DNA from: AC-49 sp963817035
GTDB lineage: Bacteria; Actinomycetota; Thermoleophilia; Solirubrobacterales; Solirubrobacteraceae
Direction of reading: 5' to 3'
Assembly (NCBI GenBank): GCA_963817035.1
Contig: CAWFMM010000004.1
Coordinates: 1,488,001-1,552,000 of the forward strand
DNA: 64,000 bases
Part shown: positions 1 to 11,174 of the stretch, piece by piece
How positions within the stretch are numbered: the first letter of the stretch is position 1
How the letters are laid out: every line of letters starts with the position of its first letter
The notes under the pieces: model-generated
The model's database searches: none
What the model was told of the DNA's origin: nothing
The model's input: only the letters and a program-made list of their open reading frames with translations
Translations under genes and position numbers: made by a program

Positions 1-2
1 TC

Positions 3-797
3 GGCCTGCTCGGGCGCACGCTCGACCAGATGCTCGAGGCGCTCGCCGACTCGCGCGCGGAGACCGAGGCCCTGCTCAAGCGCCAGCAGCGCTTCGTCGC
101 CGACGCATCGCACGAGCTGCGCACGCCGCTGACCAGCGTGCTCGCCAACCTCGAGCTGCTGGCCGACGTGCTCGAGGGCGATCAGGGCGAGGCCGCACGC
201 TCGGCGCTGCGCTCGTCGCGGCGGATGCGCCGCCTGGTCGCCGACCTGCTGCTGCTGGCGCGTGCGGATGCCAAGCGCCCGGTCCGCCACGAGCGGGTCG
301 ATCTCGGCCAGGTCGTCGTCGAGGCCGCCGGGGAGCTGGGCGCGGTGGCCGAGGGGCACGAGCTCGTCGTCGATACGCACTGCGCCTGGGTCAAGGGCTC
401 GAACGACGACCTGCACCGGATGGTCGTCAACCTCGTCGAGAACGCGATCCGCCACACCCCGCCGGGCACCCGCATCCTGGCCTGCGTCGAGTCGGTGGGC
501 AGCAACGTCGTCATGTCGGTCACCGACGACGGGCCCGGTGTCAACCCCGAGATGCGCGAGCAGATCTTCGAGCGCTTCGTGCGCGGCGCGGGAGACCGCG
601 GCGGATCGTTCGGCCTCGGGCTGTCGATCGTCCGGGTCGTCGCCGAGCAGCACGGCGGCTCGGTGCGCCTGGACCCGCCGCCTGCCGCCGGCGGGGCGCG
701 CTTCGTCGTGACGCTGCCCGAGATGGCTGCACCCGAGGAGCTCGTTGCGGGCGACCGCGGACAGACGGTCAGCCAGCCGGCCGGCCCTCGCGTGTAG
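3..797 (+). CDS. Sensor histidine kinase, C-terminal part (5' end outside window)
   Basis: The frame is open from the window edge, so the sensor and membrane part is missing. What remains is a HisKA dimerisation domain with the phospho-acceptor His in SHELRTP (codon at 111-113), followed by a HATPase_c domain. That domain has an N box (VVNLVENAIRHTPPG), a G1 box (VTDDGPGV), an F box (IFERFVRG) and a G2 box (GSFGLGLSIV), so all ATP-binding boxes are present. It autophosphorylates and passes phosphate to a response regulator, probably encoded upstream of the window. The signal cannot be told from this fragment. It converges on the minus-strand RNase J gene. Confidence 0.92.
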   Translation, partial: GLLGRTLDQMLEALADSRAETEALLKRQQRFVADASHELRTPLTSVLANLELLADVLEGDQGEAARSALRSSRRMRRLVADLLLLARADAKRPVRHERVDLGQVVVEAAGELGAVAEGHELVVDTHCAWVKGSNDDLHRMVVNLVENAIRHTPPGTRILACVESVGSNVVMSVTDDGPGVNPEMREQIFERFVRGAGDRGGSFGLGLSIVRVVAEQHGGSVRLDPPPAAGGARFVVTLPEMAAPEELVAGDRGQTVSQPAGPRV

Positions 798-860
798 CCG
801 CGCCGCAGCCTGCGCCTCACGTCCTCGACCAGTCCCCCGTCGCGGAGCGGAGTGCGTGCG

Positions 861-2528
861 TCAGACTTCGACGACGACCGGCAGGACCATCGGGCGGCGC
901 TTGAGGCGCTCGTAGACGAAGGCGGCGAGGTCGTCGTGGATGTGCTTCTCGAGGAGGTCGATCTCGCGGATCTCCTCCTTGGCTGCGCGATCGAGCGACT
1001 TCTCGACGCATTCGCGCAGATCGGCGAGCAGCGAGTTGGCGTCGTCGGCGTAGGGAACGCCGCGGAAGATGACCTCGGGCTCGGCGACCGACGAGCCGTC
1101 CTGCTCCGAGACGGTGGCGACGACGACGAAGATGCCGTCGGCGCTGAGCATCCGGCGGTCGCGCAGCGCGACGTCGGTCGGATCGCCGATCTCCATTCCG
1201 TCGACGAACACCATGCCGCTGCGCTCGCGGCCGCCGAAGCGCGCGCCCTTGCGGTCGAGCTCGAGCGGCAGGCCGTTCTCGCCCTTGAAGACGCAGTCGG
1301 CGTCGATGCCGACCGCCTCGGCGAGCCTGCCGTGCAGATGGATGCGCTTGTGGTCGCCGTGGAACGGCATCACGTACCGCGGCCGCACGAGGTTCAGCAT
1401 CAGCTTGACCTCCTCGGCGTATCCGTGCCCGGAGGCGTGAATGTCGGCGTCGCGCGTCGTGATCACGTCGCAACCGATGTGGTAGAGCCGATCGACGGTC
1501 TCGTTGACCGCGCGCTCATTGCCGGGAATCGGCGTCGCGCTGAAGACGACGGTGTCGCCGTCATGCAGCTCGACCTGCGGATGGTCGCGGTGTGCCATCC
1601 GCCGCAGCGCGCTCAGCGGCTCGCCCTGGGAGCCGGTTGAGATGATGACGATCCGCTCGTCGGGGAAGTCATCGATCTCGCGTGGCTGGACGAGCATTCC
1701 CTCCGGAACCTCGATGTGACCGAGCGAGCGGCCGATGTTGACGTTCTTGCGCATCGAACGGCCGACCAGCGCGACCTTGCGGTCGTTGGCCGCCGCCGCG
1801 TCGACGACCTGCTGGACGCGATGGATGTTCGACGCGAACGAGGTGACGACGATCCGCCCGTCGCAGCGTGCGAACAGCGCCTCGAGGTTCGGCCCGACGA
1901 TCGACTCGCTCGGCGAGTAGCCCGGGCGGTCGACGTTGGTCGAGTCGCCGCACAGCAGCAGGACGCCCTCGGAGCCGAGCTCGGCGAGCCGTGCCATGTC
2001 GGCCGGCTTGCCGTCGACCGGGGTCTGGTCGAACTTGTAGTCGCCGGTGATCAGCGTCGTCCCGACCTCGCACGTCAACGCGACGGCCATCGCGTCGGGG
2101 ATCGAGTGCGTCATGTGGATCATCTCCACGCTGAACGGCCCGAGCTCGAGCGTGTCGCCCGCTTCGACGTCCTGCACGTCGACCTCGCGCAGGCGGTGCT
2201 CGTCGAGCTTCGAGCGCGCCATCGCCGAGGTCAGCTTGCCGCCGAACACGGTCGGGATGTGCTTGGCCCCGAGTTCCCGGGCGATGAACGGCAGCGCCCC
2301 GAGATGATCCTCGTGGCCGTGGGTGATGACAAACGCCTCGATGTCGTCCACGCGCTCGCGCAGGTAGGAGAAGTCGGGCAGGACGAGATCGATCCCCATC
2401 ATCTCCGGGGTCGGGAACCGCAGGCCGACATCGACGACCACGATCCGGTCGTCGTACTCGACCACCGTCATGTTCTTGCCGATCTCGCCCAGGCCGCCGA
2501 GCGGCAGGACGCGCAGAGTGGAGCTCAA
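861..2528 (-). CDS. rnj: Ribonuclease J (metallo-beta-lactamase / beta-CASP RNase)
   Basis: A 555-residue RNase J, an endo- and 5'-3' exoribonuclease of mRNA decay and rRNA maturation in the cytoplasm. The metal-binding motif HGHEDH sits at about residues 70-75. GDSTN, the beta-CASP region and a C-terminal RNase J domain follow. The start is TTG at 2528, which overlaps the dapA stop as TTGA and gives the normal N-terminus SSTLRVLPLGGLGEIGKNM; the frame stays open further upstream, but that would run deep into dapA. Tight overlap with dapA implies translational coupling. The dapA-rnj pairing is common in actinobacteria. Confidence 0.95.
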   Translation of the reverse strand: MSSTLRVLPLGGLGEIGKNMTVVEYDDRIVVVDVGLRFPTPEMMGIDLVLPDFSYLRERVDDIEAFVITHGHEDHLGALPFIARELGAKHIPTVFGGKLTSAMARSKLDEHRLREVDVQDVEAGDTLELGPFSVEMIHMTHSIPDAMAVALTCEVGTTLITGDYKFDQTPVDGKPADMARLAELGSEGVLLLCGDSTNVDRPGYSPSESIVGPNLEALFARCDGRIVVTSFASNIHRVQQVVDAAAANDRKVALVGRSMRKNVNIGRSLGHIEVPEGMLVQPREIDDFPDERIVIISTGSQGEPLSALRRMAHRDHPQVELHDGDTVVFSATPIPGNERAVNETVDRLYHIGCDVITTRDADIHASGHGYAEEVKLMLNLVRPRYVMPFHGDHKRIHLHGRLAEAVGIDADCVFKGENGLPLELDRKGARFGGRERSGMVFVDGMEIGDPTDVALRDRRMLSADGIFVVVATVSEQDGSSVAEPEVIFRGVPYADDANSLLADLRECVEKSLDRAAKEEIREIDLLEKHIHDDLAAFVYERLKRRPMVLPVVVEV

Positions 2529-3385
2529 GCTGTCGCAGTCTCCAGCCGGCCGTGGCGTTCGAGCATCGCGCGCACCTGCGAGAGCTCGTCCTCGGTCGCA
2601 TCGACGAGCGGCAGACGCAGCGTCCCGCCGCGCAGGCCCATCAGGTTCAGTGCCGCCTTTGTGCACGTCGGGTTGGCGGTGATGAACAACGTCTCGTAGA
2701 CGTCGCGCAGCGACGCGTCGATCTCAGCGCGCTGCGCCGGCTCGTCGACCATCCGGCGCATCTCGTCGCCGACGATGTGGCTGGCGACGAGGATCCCGCC
2801 GGCACCGCCCATGTCGAGCGTGCGTGCGAACGCACCGTCGTTGCCGGTGTAGATCTCAAGGCCGTCGATCAGCCGAAGCTCGTCGTCGTTGGCCTGCTTG
2901 ACCGCCGAGATACCGTCGATCTGCGCGAGCCGGGCCAGGAGCTCGGGGCTCATGTTCGTGCCGGTGCGATGCGGGATGTTGTAGAGCGCGATCGGCCGGT
3001 CAGTGGCGCGCGCGACCTCCTCGTAGTGGCGCGTGATCCCGAGCGGGCTGGGACGGCTGTAGTACGGCGTGACGCTCAGCGTGGCATCGACGCCGAGTGC
3101 GGTCGCCCGTTCGGTCAGCTCGACCGCGTGGCGCGTGTCGTTGGAGCCCGTCCCACCGATGATGGTCACGCCGTCGGGGCGCTCGGCCAGTGCGAGCTCG
3201 ATCACGCGCAGATGCTCGTCGTCGGTCAGCGTCGACGCTTCCCCGGTCGTCCCGCAGACGACGAACCCGTCCGAGCCATGCTCGGCGAGGTGGTGCATGA
3301 GGTCGACGAAGGCGTCCTCGTCGATGCTCAGATCGTCATGGAACGGCGTGACGATCGCGGTGATGACGGTGCCGAGTGAGCCCAA
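2525..3385 (-). CDS. dapA: 4-hydroxy-tetrahydrodipicolinate synthase
   Basis: DapA condenses pyruvate with aspartate semialdehyde in the lysine/diaminopimelate pathway. The 286-residue product matches the family length. Family motifs are GTTGE at residues 45-49, the catalytic Tyr at about 135 (YNIPHRTG) and the Schiff-base Lys at about 163 (AVKQAND). The chosen start is TTG at 3385, preceded by a GGGGG purine run, which gives GSLGTVITAIVTPF; the frame is open further upstream without family-like sequence. It is transcribed ahead of and overlaps rnj. dapB lies about 4 kb away in another run. Confidence 0.94.
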   Translation of the reverse strand: MGSLGTVITAIVTPFHDDLSIDEDAFVDLMHHLAEHGSDGFVVCGTTGEASTLTDDEHLRVIELALAERPDGVTIIGGTGSNDTRHAVELTERATALGVDATLSVTPYYSRPSPLGITRHYEEVARATDRPIALYNIPHRTGTNMSPELLARLAQIDGISAVKQANDDELRLIDGLEIYTGNDGAFARTLDMGGAGGILVASHIVGDEMRRMVDEPAQRAEIDASLRDVYETLFITANPTCTKAALNLMGLRGGTLRLPLVDATEDELSQVRAMLERHGRLETATA

Positions 3386-3470
3386 TTCGCCCCCATCATC
3401 CCACGTCGGTGCCCCGGACGCCCGACGGCGGCGGCTGGAGATGCGCTGTGCAGCGCCGATATATGGAGTG

Positions 3471-5237
3471 ATGCGTCCGAGTCTGATGCCTGCGGACGAG
3501 GTTCGGCACGCCCGAACATCGGCCACCCCCGAGGTCCTGCACGCCCGCCGCTATGCGGCACGCTTCCGCATCGCGCTCGCGCTTCTCGGTGGCCTGCTCG
3601 TGCTCGTCTGGCCATCGATCGACCCACACCCCGTCACCTCGGGCCTGGGTTGCCTGGTCATCCTGATCAGCGGGACCGTGGTGCTGACGACCGACAGCGA
3701 GAAGCGGCTGCGCGTCGAGGAGCCGTTCTCATGTCTGGCCGCGGTGTTGATCATCGGCTTCGGGCTCGGCCAGATCACCCTGATCACCGTCTTCTGGCTC
3801 GTGGCCGCCGCGATCGGCGTGCTCGCCCGCGGCGGTCGCGTCGGGATCGCGGCGACCGCAATCGTCTTCGGGATGTTGCTCTCACCGATCGTCACGACGG
3901 GTACGTTCAGCGTCGAGAACTTCGGCCTGATCACCGCGACAGCCGCGCTGCTGCTGTGCACGGGCCGCGTGACGCGCGAGACCGCGGCGCTGCTCGAGCG
4001 CGCCCGCTACGACGCCGACCACGACAAGCTGACCGGCGCGCTGTCGGTCAACGCCCTGCGCACCCGGCTCGACGAGCTCGCGGCGACCGCTCCGACCGGC
4101 GCACCGCTGTACCTGATGCTGATCGACCTCGACGACTTCGGCCACGTCAACAAGCGCCGCGGGCACGCCGCCGGCGACGCCCTGCTGCAGAACGTCGCGA
4201 CCGCGATCGAGGGGCAGATCTCCCCCGGCGGCCTGCTCGGCCGGATCGACGGCGACGCGATGGCTGCCATCGGCTTCGGCCTCGACGCGGACGACCGCGC
4301 CCGGCGCATCCTCGAAATGATCGACGTCGCGGGCGCGGCCGACAACGTCACCGCGTCGATCGGCATCGCCCATGCGCCGCGCGACGGCGACAACGCCGAG
4401 GCGCTCCTCGGCGCCGCCGACGTCGCGCTGCGGATCGCCAAGCGCACCGGTAAGCACCGCATCTCGCTCTATGCCGGCCAGCCGCTGGTCCGCGCGGGCC
4501 GCGGCGGAGCGCGTGAGGCTCTGGCCCAGGTCGTCGACGGCGAAGGGCTGCGGATGGCGGTGCAGCCGATCGTTGAGACGATGACCGGGCGCATCCACGC
4601 CTATGAGGCGCTGGCGCGCTTCGATGGCGGGCAGGGCCCGCTGCACTGGTTCGAGCTCGCCGAGGAGCTCGGCATGCGCGGCGAGCTCGAGATCGCATGC
4701 CTGCGCAAGACGCTGGCCCTCATGGGCGAGCTGCCGCACGGCACGAAGCTCACGGTCAACCTCTCGGTGACGATGATCTGCGACCCGATCGTCGACTCGC
4801 TGCTCGACGAGCAGCACCAACTGCACCGGTTGATCATCGAGATCACCGAGGAGTCGCTCGCCCAGGAGAACGACGAGATGTCGGCGGCCATCGCCCGCCT
4901 GCGCGAGCGCGGTGTGCTGTTCGCGGTCGACGACATCGGTGCCGGCTACTCGGGCCTGCGTCAGCTCGCGACGCTGCGTCCCGCCTACCTCAAGCTCGAT
5001 CGCGGCCTTGTCACGGGGCTGCAGGACGATCCCGCCCGCGCCTCGCTGGTCGCCGCGATGAACAGCTACGCGATCGCCACCGACGCGCTGCTGATCGCCG
5101 AGGGCCTGGAGACCGAGCAAGAGCTCGCCACGCTGCGCGAGCTCGGCGCCCCACTTCTGCAGGGCTTTCTCATCGCGCGGCCGACCGCGCCGTGGCCTGA
5201 CGTCGGCGTCGACGACGCCATGGCGCTCGCCGCCTGA
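3471..5237 (+). CDS. Membrane-bound GGDEF-EAL protein (probable c-di-GMP phosphodiesterase)
   Basis: A 588-residue protein with an N-terminal block of hydrophobic segments (about residues 30-160), a GGDEF domain and a C-terminal EAL domain. The GGDEF signature is degenerate (RIDGDAM where GG(D/E)EF is expected), so cyclase activity is unlikely. The EAL domain keeps its acidic and amide ligands: YEALARF, VNLSV, IIEITEES, VDDIGAGYS, LKLDRG, AEGLETEQ and LQGFLIARP. This fits a c-di-GMP phosphodiesterase, with the GGDEF perhaps binding GTP as a regulator. The start is the ATG at 3471; the frame is open upstream, but that region is antisense to dapA and not family-like. Confidence 0.9.
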   Translation: MRPSLMPADEVRHARTSATPEVLHARRYAARFRIALALLGGLLVLVWPSIDPHPVTSGLGCLVILISGTVVLTTDSEKRLRVEEPFSCLAAVLIIGFGLGQITLITVFWLVAAAIGVLARGGRVGIAATAIVFGMLLSPIVTTGTFSVENFGLITATAALLLCTGRVTRETAALLERARYDADHDKLTGALSVNALRTRLDELAATAPTGAPLYLMLIDLDDFGHVNKRRGHAAGDALLQNVATAIEGQISPGGLLGRIDGDAMAAIGFGLDADDRARRILEMIDVAGAADNVTASIGIAHAPRDGDNAEALLGAADVALRIAKRTGKHRISLYAGQPLVRAGRGGAREALAQVVDGEGLRMAVQPIVETMTGRIHAYEALARFDGGQGPLHWFELAEELGMRGELEIACLRKTLALMGELPHGTKLTVNLSVTMICDPIVDSLLDEQHQLHRLIIEITEESLAQENDEMSAAIARLRERGVLFAVDDIGAGYSGLRQLATLRPAYLKLDRGLVTGLQDDPARASLVAAMNSYAIATDALLIAEGLETEQELATLRELGAPLLQGFLIARPTAPWPDVGVDDAMALAA

Positions 5238-5264
5238 GCCCTTTCGCTCACCTAGCGACCCCTG

Positions 5265-5270
5265 TACGCT
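5265..5270 (+). promoter_or_regulatory. Putative -10 element of a leaderless promoter
   Basis: TACGCT lies with 9 bases between its end and the ATG of the secreted repeat protein, leaving almost no room for a 5' UTR. No clear -35 is visible (TTTCGC at 5242-5247 is weak). The same hexamer sits 7 bases before the vapB ATG at 33733. Confidence 0.4.
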
Positions 5271-5279
5271 GGCGCCCCC

Positions 5280-6134
5280 ATGCGCGCCCGCGCTGCCACG
5301 ACACTCGCCGCGTTGCTCCTGGTATGCCTGCCCGCGCTCGCCCCCGCCGACGCCGGGGTGTGTCCGCAGACACCCGGCGACGACGTCTGCGTCGGAACCC
5401 CCGGTCCCGACACCTACGCGATGGGCGCCGGCAACGACAGCGCGGTGACCCGTGCCGGCGACGACATCGTCGATGGCGGCTCCGGCAACGACTTTCTCTC
5501 CGGCGAGACGGGCAACGACACGCTGACCGGCCATGAGGGCAACGACACGCTCCGCGGCGGCCCGGGCAAGGACGTGATCTCCGGCGGCACCGGCGACGAC
5601 CATGCCGCGGGCTCCGACGGTGACGATCAGGTCAGCGGCGACGAGGGGAACGACACGCTCCTCGGCGGCACCGGCAACGACGTGCTTGACGGCGCGGCGG
5701 GCAACGACACCGTCAACGGCGAGGGCGGCAACGACACGCTCGACACCGGCGCCGGCGTCAACCGGGCCTCGGGCGGGTCGGGGAACGACACGATCACCGG
5801 CGGCCCGGGCCGGGACCGCGTGTCGGGCGGGTCCGGCAACGACACGATCACCTCAGGCTCCGGCGTCGACGTCATCAACGGGGGCGCGGGTGCCGACTCG
5901 ATCGACGCGGGGCCCGGCAACGACACCATCATCGGCGGCTCGGGCGCCGACACGATCACCTCAGGCTCCGGCAACGACGACATCAACGCACGCGACAACC
6001 TCGCCGATCGCGTGACCTGCGGGGCGGGCATCGACGAGGTCTACGTCGACGTCAAGGACCATGTCGGCTCGAGCTGCGAGCGGGTCTTTCGCCCGCACCG
6101 TCACCGCCATGCCGCTGTGCGGCCGAGCCGTTAG
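5280..6134 (+). CDS. Secreted calcium-binding repeat protein (RTX-like GGxGNDxL repeats)
   Basis: A 284-residue protein with an N-terminal signal peptide (RARAATTLAALLLVCLPAL, then ADA). Roughly 15 tandem nonapeptide-like repeats follow (GGSGNDTI, GGTGNDVLDG, EGNDTLRGG and similar), typical of RTX/hemolysin-type parallel beta-rolls that bind Ca2+. The C-terminal tail has two Cys (VTCGAG and SSCERVFR), a form seen in actinobacterial cell-surface repeat proteins. There is no catalytic domain, so a structural or adhesive role outside the cell is the best guess. The DNA is repetitive because the protein is. A possible leaderless promoter lies directly upstream. Confidence 0.85.
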   Translation: MRARAATTLAALLLVCLPALAPADAGVCPQTPGDDVCVGTPGPDTYAMGAGNDSAVTRAGDDIVDGGSGNDFLSGETGNDTLTGHEGNDTLRGGPGKDVISGGTGDDHAAGSDGDDQVSGDEGNDTLLGGTGNDVLDGAAGNDTVNGEGGNDTLDTGAGVNRASGGSGNDTITGGPGRDRVSGGSGNDTITSGSGVDVINGGAGADSIDAGPGNDTIIGGSGADTITSGSGNDDINARDNLADRVTCGAGIDEVYVDVKDHVGSSCERVFRPHRHRHAAVRPSR

Positions 6135-6463
6135 CCGTCGTCGCGGCGGCGCTCGTCGTCGCGCAACAGCGCGTCGGTGAAGCGACGCGGGACGCGTGCG
6201 GGCGCCACGCCGTCCTCGTGCTCCCACAGCGTGATGACGATCAGCTCGGCGCCGTCACGTCGGCAGATGTAGATCACCGAGCGATCGCGCAGGTCGGTGA
6301 CGTGGACCGTGGCGCGCTCGCGCTCCTCGATCCGCCCGGCCGCCACGGCCTCGGCGACGCGCTCCACGATCTCGGGCTTGACGTCGATCTCGCCGCGCGT
6401 GCTGCCGACTCGCTGGCGGAAGCGCTCGGCTGCGTGGTCGGTGACCGCGACGAGGACGCTCAT
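6131..6463 (-). CDS. Small conserved hypothetical protein (DUF4258-like)
   Basis: A 110-residue product starting MSVLVAVTDHAAERFRQRV. A charged helical N-terminal half is followed by a beta-rich segment (RSVIYICRRDGAELIVITLW), which resembles DUF4258/RelE-like small proteins. No catalytic residues can be assigned. The ATG overlaps the stop of the upstream GNAT gene as ATGA, so it is probably translated from the same message. It converges on the repeat-protein gene, overlapping its end by 4 bases. Confidence 0.6.
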   Translation of the reverse strand: MSVLVAVTDHAAERFRQRVGSTRGEIDVKPEIVERVAEAVAAGRIEERERATVHVTDLRDRSVIYICRRDGAELIVITLWEHEDGVAPARVPRRFTDALLRDDERRRDDG

Positions 6464-6906
6464 GGCGCCGACCGGCGATATCCGACGATCGCCTCCCCCA
6501 TCCACGGCTCGAGCTCACCGTCGAACACCCAGCCCCGCGACTCGTAGAACGCCCGCGCCGGTTCGTTGGCCGCGAAGGTGCGCAGAGTCCGCGCGCCCGC
6601 TGCGGTCGCGACGTCGAGCAGCGCGCCGCCGACGCCGGCCCCCTGGGCAACCGGATCGACGTAGAGCATCCGCAGCTCGCCCTCGTCAACCGACACGTGC
6701 CCGGCGATCGCGCCGCCCTGATCAAAGACCCACACGCGGCGCGCGGGCTTGCTCAGCAGCTGCTCGCTCCACAGCTCCAGAAGCCGTTCCTTGCTGACAT
6801 AGTCCAGCGCCTCGTGGTCGAGGAACTCGCCGTAGGCCCGCTGCCAGGCACGGGCGTGCAGGCGTGCCATCGCGGGCAGGTCGGCCGGTTGCGCGGGGCG
6901 GATCAA
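6460..6906 (-). CDS. GNAT-family N-acetyltransferase
   Basis: A 148-residue single GNAT domain. It opens with IRPAQPADLPAMARLHARAW, has the central beta4 strand with LRMLYVDPVAQGAGVGGALL (acetyl-CoA pyrophosphate loop Q-G-A-G-V-G), and ends with FYESRGWVFDG. The acceptor substrate is unknown. The start is TTG at 6906, overlapping the dapB stop as TTGA. This matches the coupling style of neighbouring genes and removes a non-homologous extension. It sits in the pnp-M16-dapB run. Confidence 0.85.
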   Translation of the reverse strand: MIRPAQPADLPAMARLHARAWQRAYGEFLDHEALDYVSKERLLELWSEQLLSKPARRVWVFDQGGAIAGHVSVDEGELRMLYVDPVAQGAGVGGALLDVATAAGARTLRTFAANEPARAFYESRGWVFDGELEPWMGEAIVGYRRSAP

Positions 6907-7553
6907 TCGTCGAACAGCAGGTGCTCGAGGCCGATGACCGGCGACTCGGTCAGCCCGCCGACCTTGCGGACGGCCAGCAGCACCCCGGGCATGAACGACT
7001 CGCGCGACATGCTGTCGTGACGGATGGTCAGCGTCTGGCCCAGGTCGCCGAGGATGACCTCCTGGTGGGCGACGAGGCCGGGCAGGCGAACCGAGTGGAT
7101 CGGCACGTCGCCGTCCATCAGCTCCGCCGTCCACGCCGCCGTGCCGCTTGGCGCGTCGAGCTTCTGGTCGTGATGGAGCTCGATGATCTCGGCCTTGGCC
7201 ATGTGGTGCGACGCCTCGGCCGCGAAGCGCATCATCAGCACGGCGCCGATCGCAAAGTTCGGCGCGATGACGACGTTGGCGCCCGAGGCGGCGCGCAGCG
7301 GCTCGATGTCGAAACCCGTCGTCCCGATGACGATGTGGACGCCGGCGGCCACGCAGGCCAGCGCGTTGAGCAGCGCGGTGTCGGGGCGTGTGAAGTCGAC
7401 GACGACGTCGGCGTCGCCGAGAACGTCGGCGAGCGCCGTGCCGAGCGCGGGGTCGGCGCGGCCGACGAGCGTCATGTCGGCCGCGCCCTCGACAGCGTCA
7501 CAGACCGTGCGTCCCATCTTGCCGTCGGCGCCGGAGACGGCGACGCGGATCAT
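6903..7553 (-). CDS. dapB: 4-hydroxy-tetrahydrodipicolinate reductase
   Basis: DapB makes tetrahydrodipicolinate with NAD(P)H in the diaminopimelate/lysine pathway. The 216-residue form is at the short end of the family. It shows the Rossmann motif IRVAVSGADGKMGRTV, DVVVDFTRPD, IGTTGF and the catalytic signature ELHHDQKLDAPSGTA. The ATG overlaps the stop of the M16 peptidase gene (ATGA). The pathway partner dapA lies elsewhere in the window. Confidence 0.95.
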   Translation of the reverse strand: MIRVAVSGADGKMGRTVCDAVEGAADMTLVGRADPALGTALADVLGDADVVVDFTRPDTALLNALACVAAGVHIVIGTTGFDIEPLRAASGANVVIAPNFAIGAVLMMRFAAEASHHMAKAEIIELHHDQKLDAPSGTAAWTAELMDGDVPIHSVRLPGLVAHQEVILGDLGQTLTIRHDSMSRESFMPGVLLAVRKVGGLTESPVIGLEHLLFDD

Positions 7554-8827
7554 CCGACCATCTCCGCCAGCGGCTCGAGCGCCTCGCGGAACGCATCCTC
7601 GTCCACGCCGATCCCCGCAGCGCTGAGGCGGTTGGGATCGAACAGCTCGGCCATCAGGCCGTCGACGTCGTCGAGCGTGACGGCGTCGATGCGCTCGATC
7701 ACCTCATCGAGCTCCATGACCGGCATCCCGGCGAGGATGCTCGATCCGAGGCGACTCATGCGCGAGCTCGTGGACTCGAGCGACAGCACGATCCGCCCCT
7801 TGACGTTCTCCCGTGCGCGGTCGAGCTCGTCGGCCTGGAGGCCGCCCTCGCTCGCGCGGCGCAGCTCGTCGGCGATGACCGCCATCGCCAGGCCGACGTT
7901 CTCGCGCCGGGTCCCGACGTACAGGCCGACCTGGCCGGTGCCGTGGAAGAGCGACTGAAACGAGTAGACGCTGTAGGCCAGGCCGCGCTTCTCGCGGACC
8001 TCCTGAAACAGCCGCGACGACGATGTGCCGCCGAGAATGCAGTCGAGAACTCGCAGCGCGAAGCGCCGGTCGTCGTCGCGGGCGATGCCCGGCGCGCCCA
8101 GGCAGACGTGGTACTGCTCGGTGTCCTTGGTCAGGAACTGAACGCGCCGCTCCTGGGCCTCGGGCGGCTCGACGAGCGCGGGCACCGCGACGCCGCGATG
8201 CTCGACCCCGGCCGCCTCGACGAGCGCGACGAGCTCGTCGTGATCGACCGACCCGGCCGCGGCGACGACGACGGCACCGGGGACGTAGCGAGTGTCGTGA
8301 AACGCGCGCAGCCCTGCGACCGGCGTGCCGGCGACGACATCGGCGCGACCGATGATCGCCCGGCCCAGCGGGTGGTCGCCAAACACGGCGCCACCGAGCA
8401 CGTCGAAGACGAGATCCTGAGGATCGTCCTCGTACATGGCGATCTCCTCGAGCACGATCTGGCGCTCGTTCTCGAGATCTGACTGCTTGAAGCTCGGGCG
8501 CCAGACGATGTCGGCCATGACATCGAACGCGCGCGGCATGTGCTGGTCGAGCATCCGCGAGTAGACCGACGTGGTCTCCTTGCCGGTGCCTGCGTTGACC
8601 TCGGCGCCCATCGCGTCGAAGATCTGGTCGATCTCCTCCGAGGCGAAGCGCGGCGTGCCCCGGAACAGCATGTGCTCGATCAGGTGCGACAGGCCGGCCT
8701 CGTCCTCCGTCTCCGAGGACGAGCCGGTCGCAATCCAGAACCCGAGGGCCACGGAGCGCACGCCAGGCATGCGCTCCGTGACGACCCGTAGTCCCGAGTC
8801 GAGCTCGGTGAGCTGGTGCTCGGCCAA
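7550..8827 (-). CDS. M16-family zinc metallopeptidase (insulinase/processing-peptidase type)
   Basis: A 425-residue protein with the inverted zinc motif HLIEH in GLSHLIEHMLF and a downstream Glu ligand in the VLEEIAMYEDD region, then the C-terminal inactive M16 half. Family members cleave peptides or process precursor proteins. In actinobacteria and firmicutes they are often encoded just after pnp, as here. The start is TTG at 8827, one base after the pnp stop codon, giving AEHQLTELDSGLRVVTERM; longer in-frame starts lie inside pnp and are Ala/Arg rich. Confidence 0.9.
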   Translation of the reverse strand: MAEHQLTELDSGLRVVTERMPGVRSVALGFWIATGSSSETEDEAGLSHLIEHMLFRGTPRFASEEIDQIFDAMGAEVNAGTGKETTSVYSRMLDQHMPRAFDVMADIVWRPSFKQSDLENERQIVLEEIAMYEDDPQDLVFDVLGGAVFGDHPLGRAIIGRADVVAGTPVAGLRAFHDTRYVPGAVVVAAAGSVDHDELVALVEAAGVEHRGVAVPALVEPPEAQERRVQFLTKDTEQYHVCLGAPGIARDDDRRFALRVLDCILGGTSSSRLFQEVREKRGLAYSVYSFQSLFHGTGQVGLYVGTRRENVGLAMAVIADELRRASEGGLQADELDRARENVKGRIVLSLESTSSRMSRLGSSILAGMPVMELDEVIERIDAVTLDDVDGLMAELFDPNRLSAAGIGVDEDAFREALEPLAEMVG

Positions 8828-8828
8828 G

Positions 8829-11093
<2,265 letters not shown>

Positions 11094-11174
11094 ATGGGTA
11101 GTTCCCTTCTCGGTGGCGTCGCCCTTCGGTAGGCGCGCCCTGCGTAATGCTGCGTCTTTGGATGTAGTGCGGAG

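Noticed and set aside
3069..3470. Longer N-terminus for the GGDEF-EAL protein
   Set aside because: That part is antisense to dapA and reads like random Ser/Arg/Val-rich sequence; the domain structure begins after 3471.
5430..5985. CRISPR-like or satellite DNA repeats
   Set aside because: The periodicity comes from GGxGNDxL protein repeats in one frame; there are no unique spacers of fixed length.
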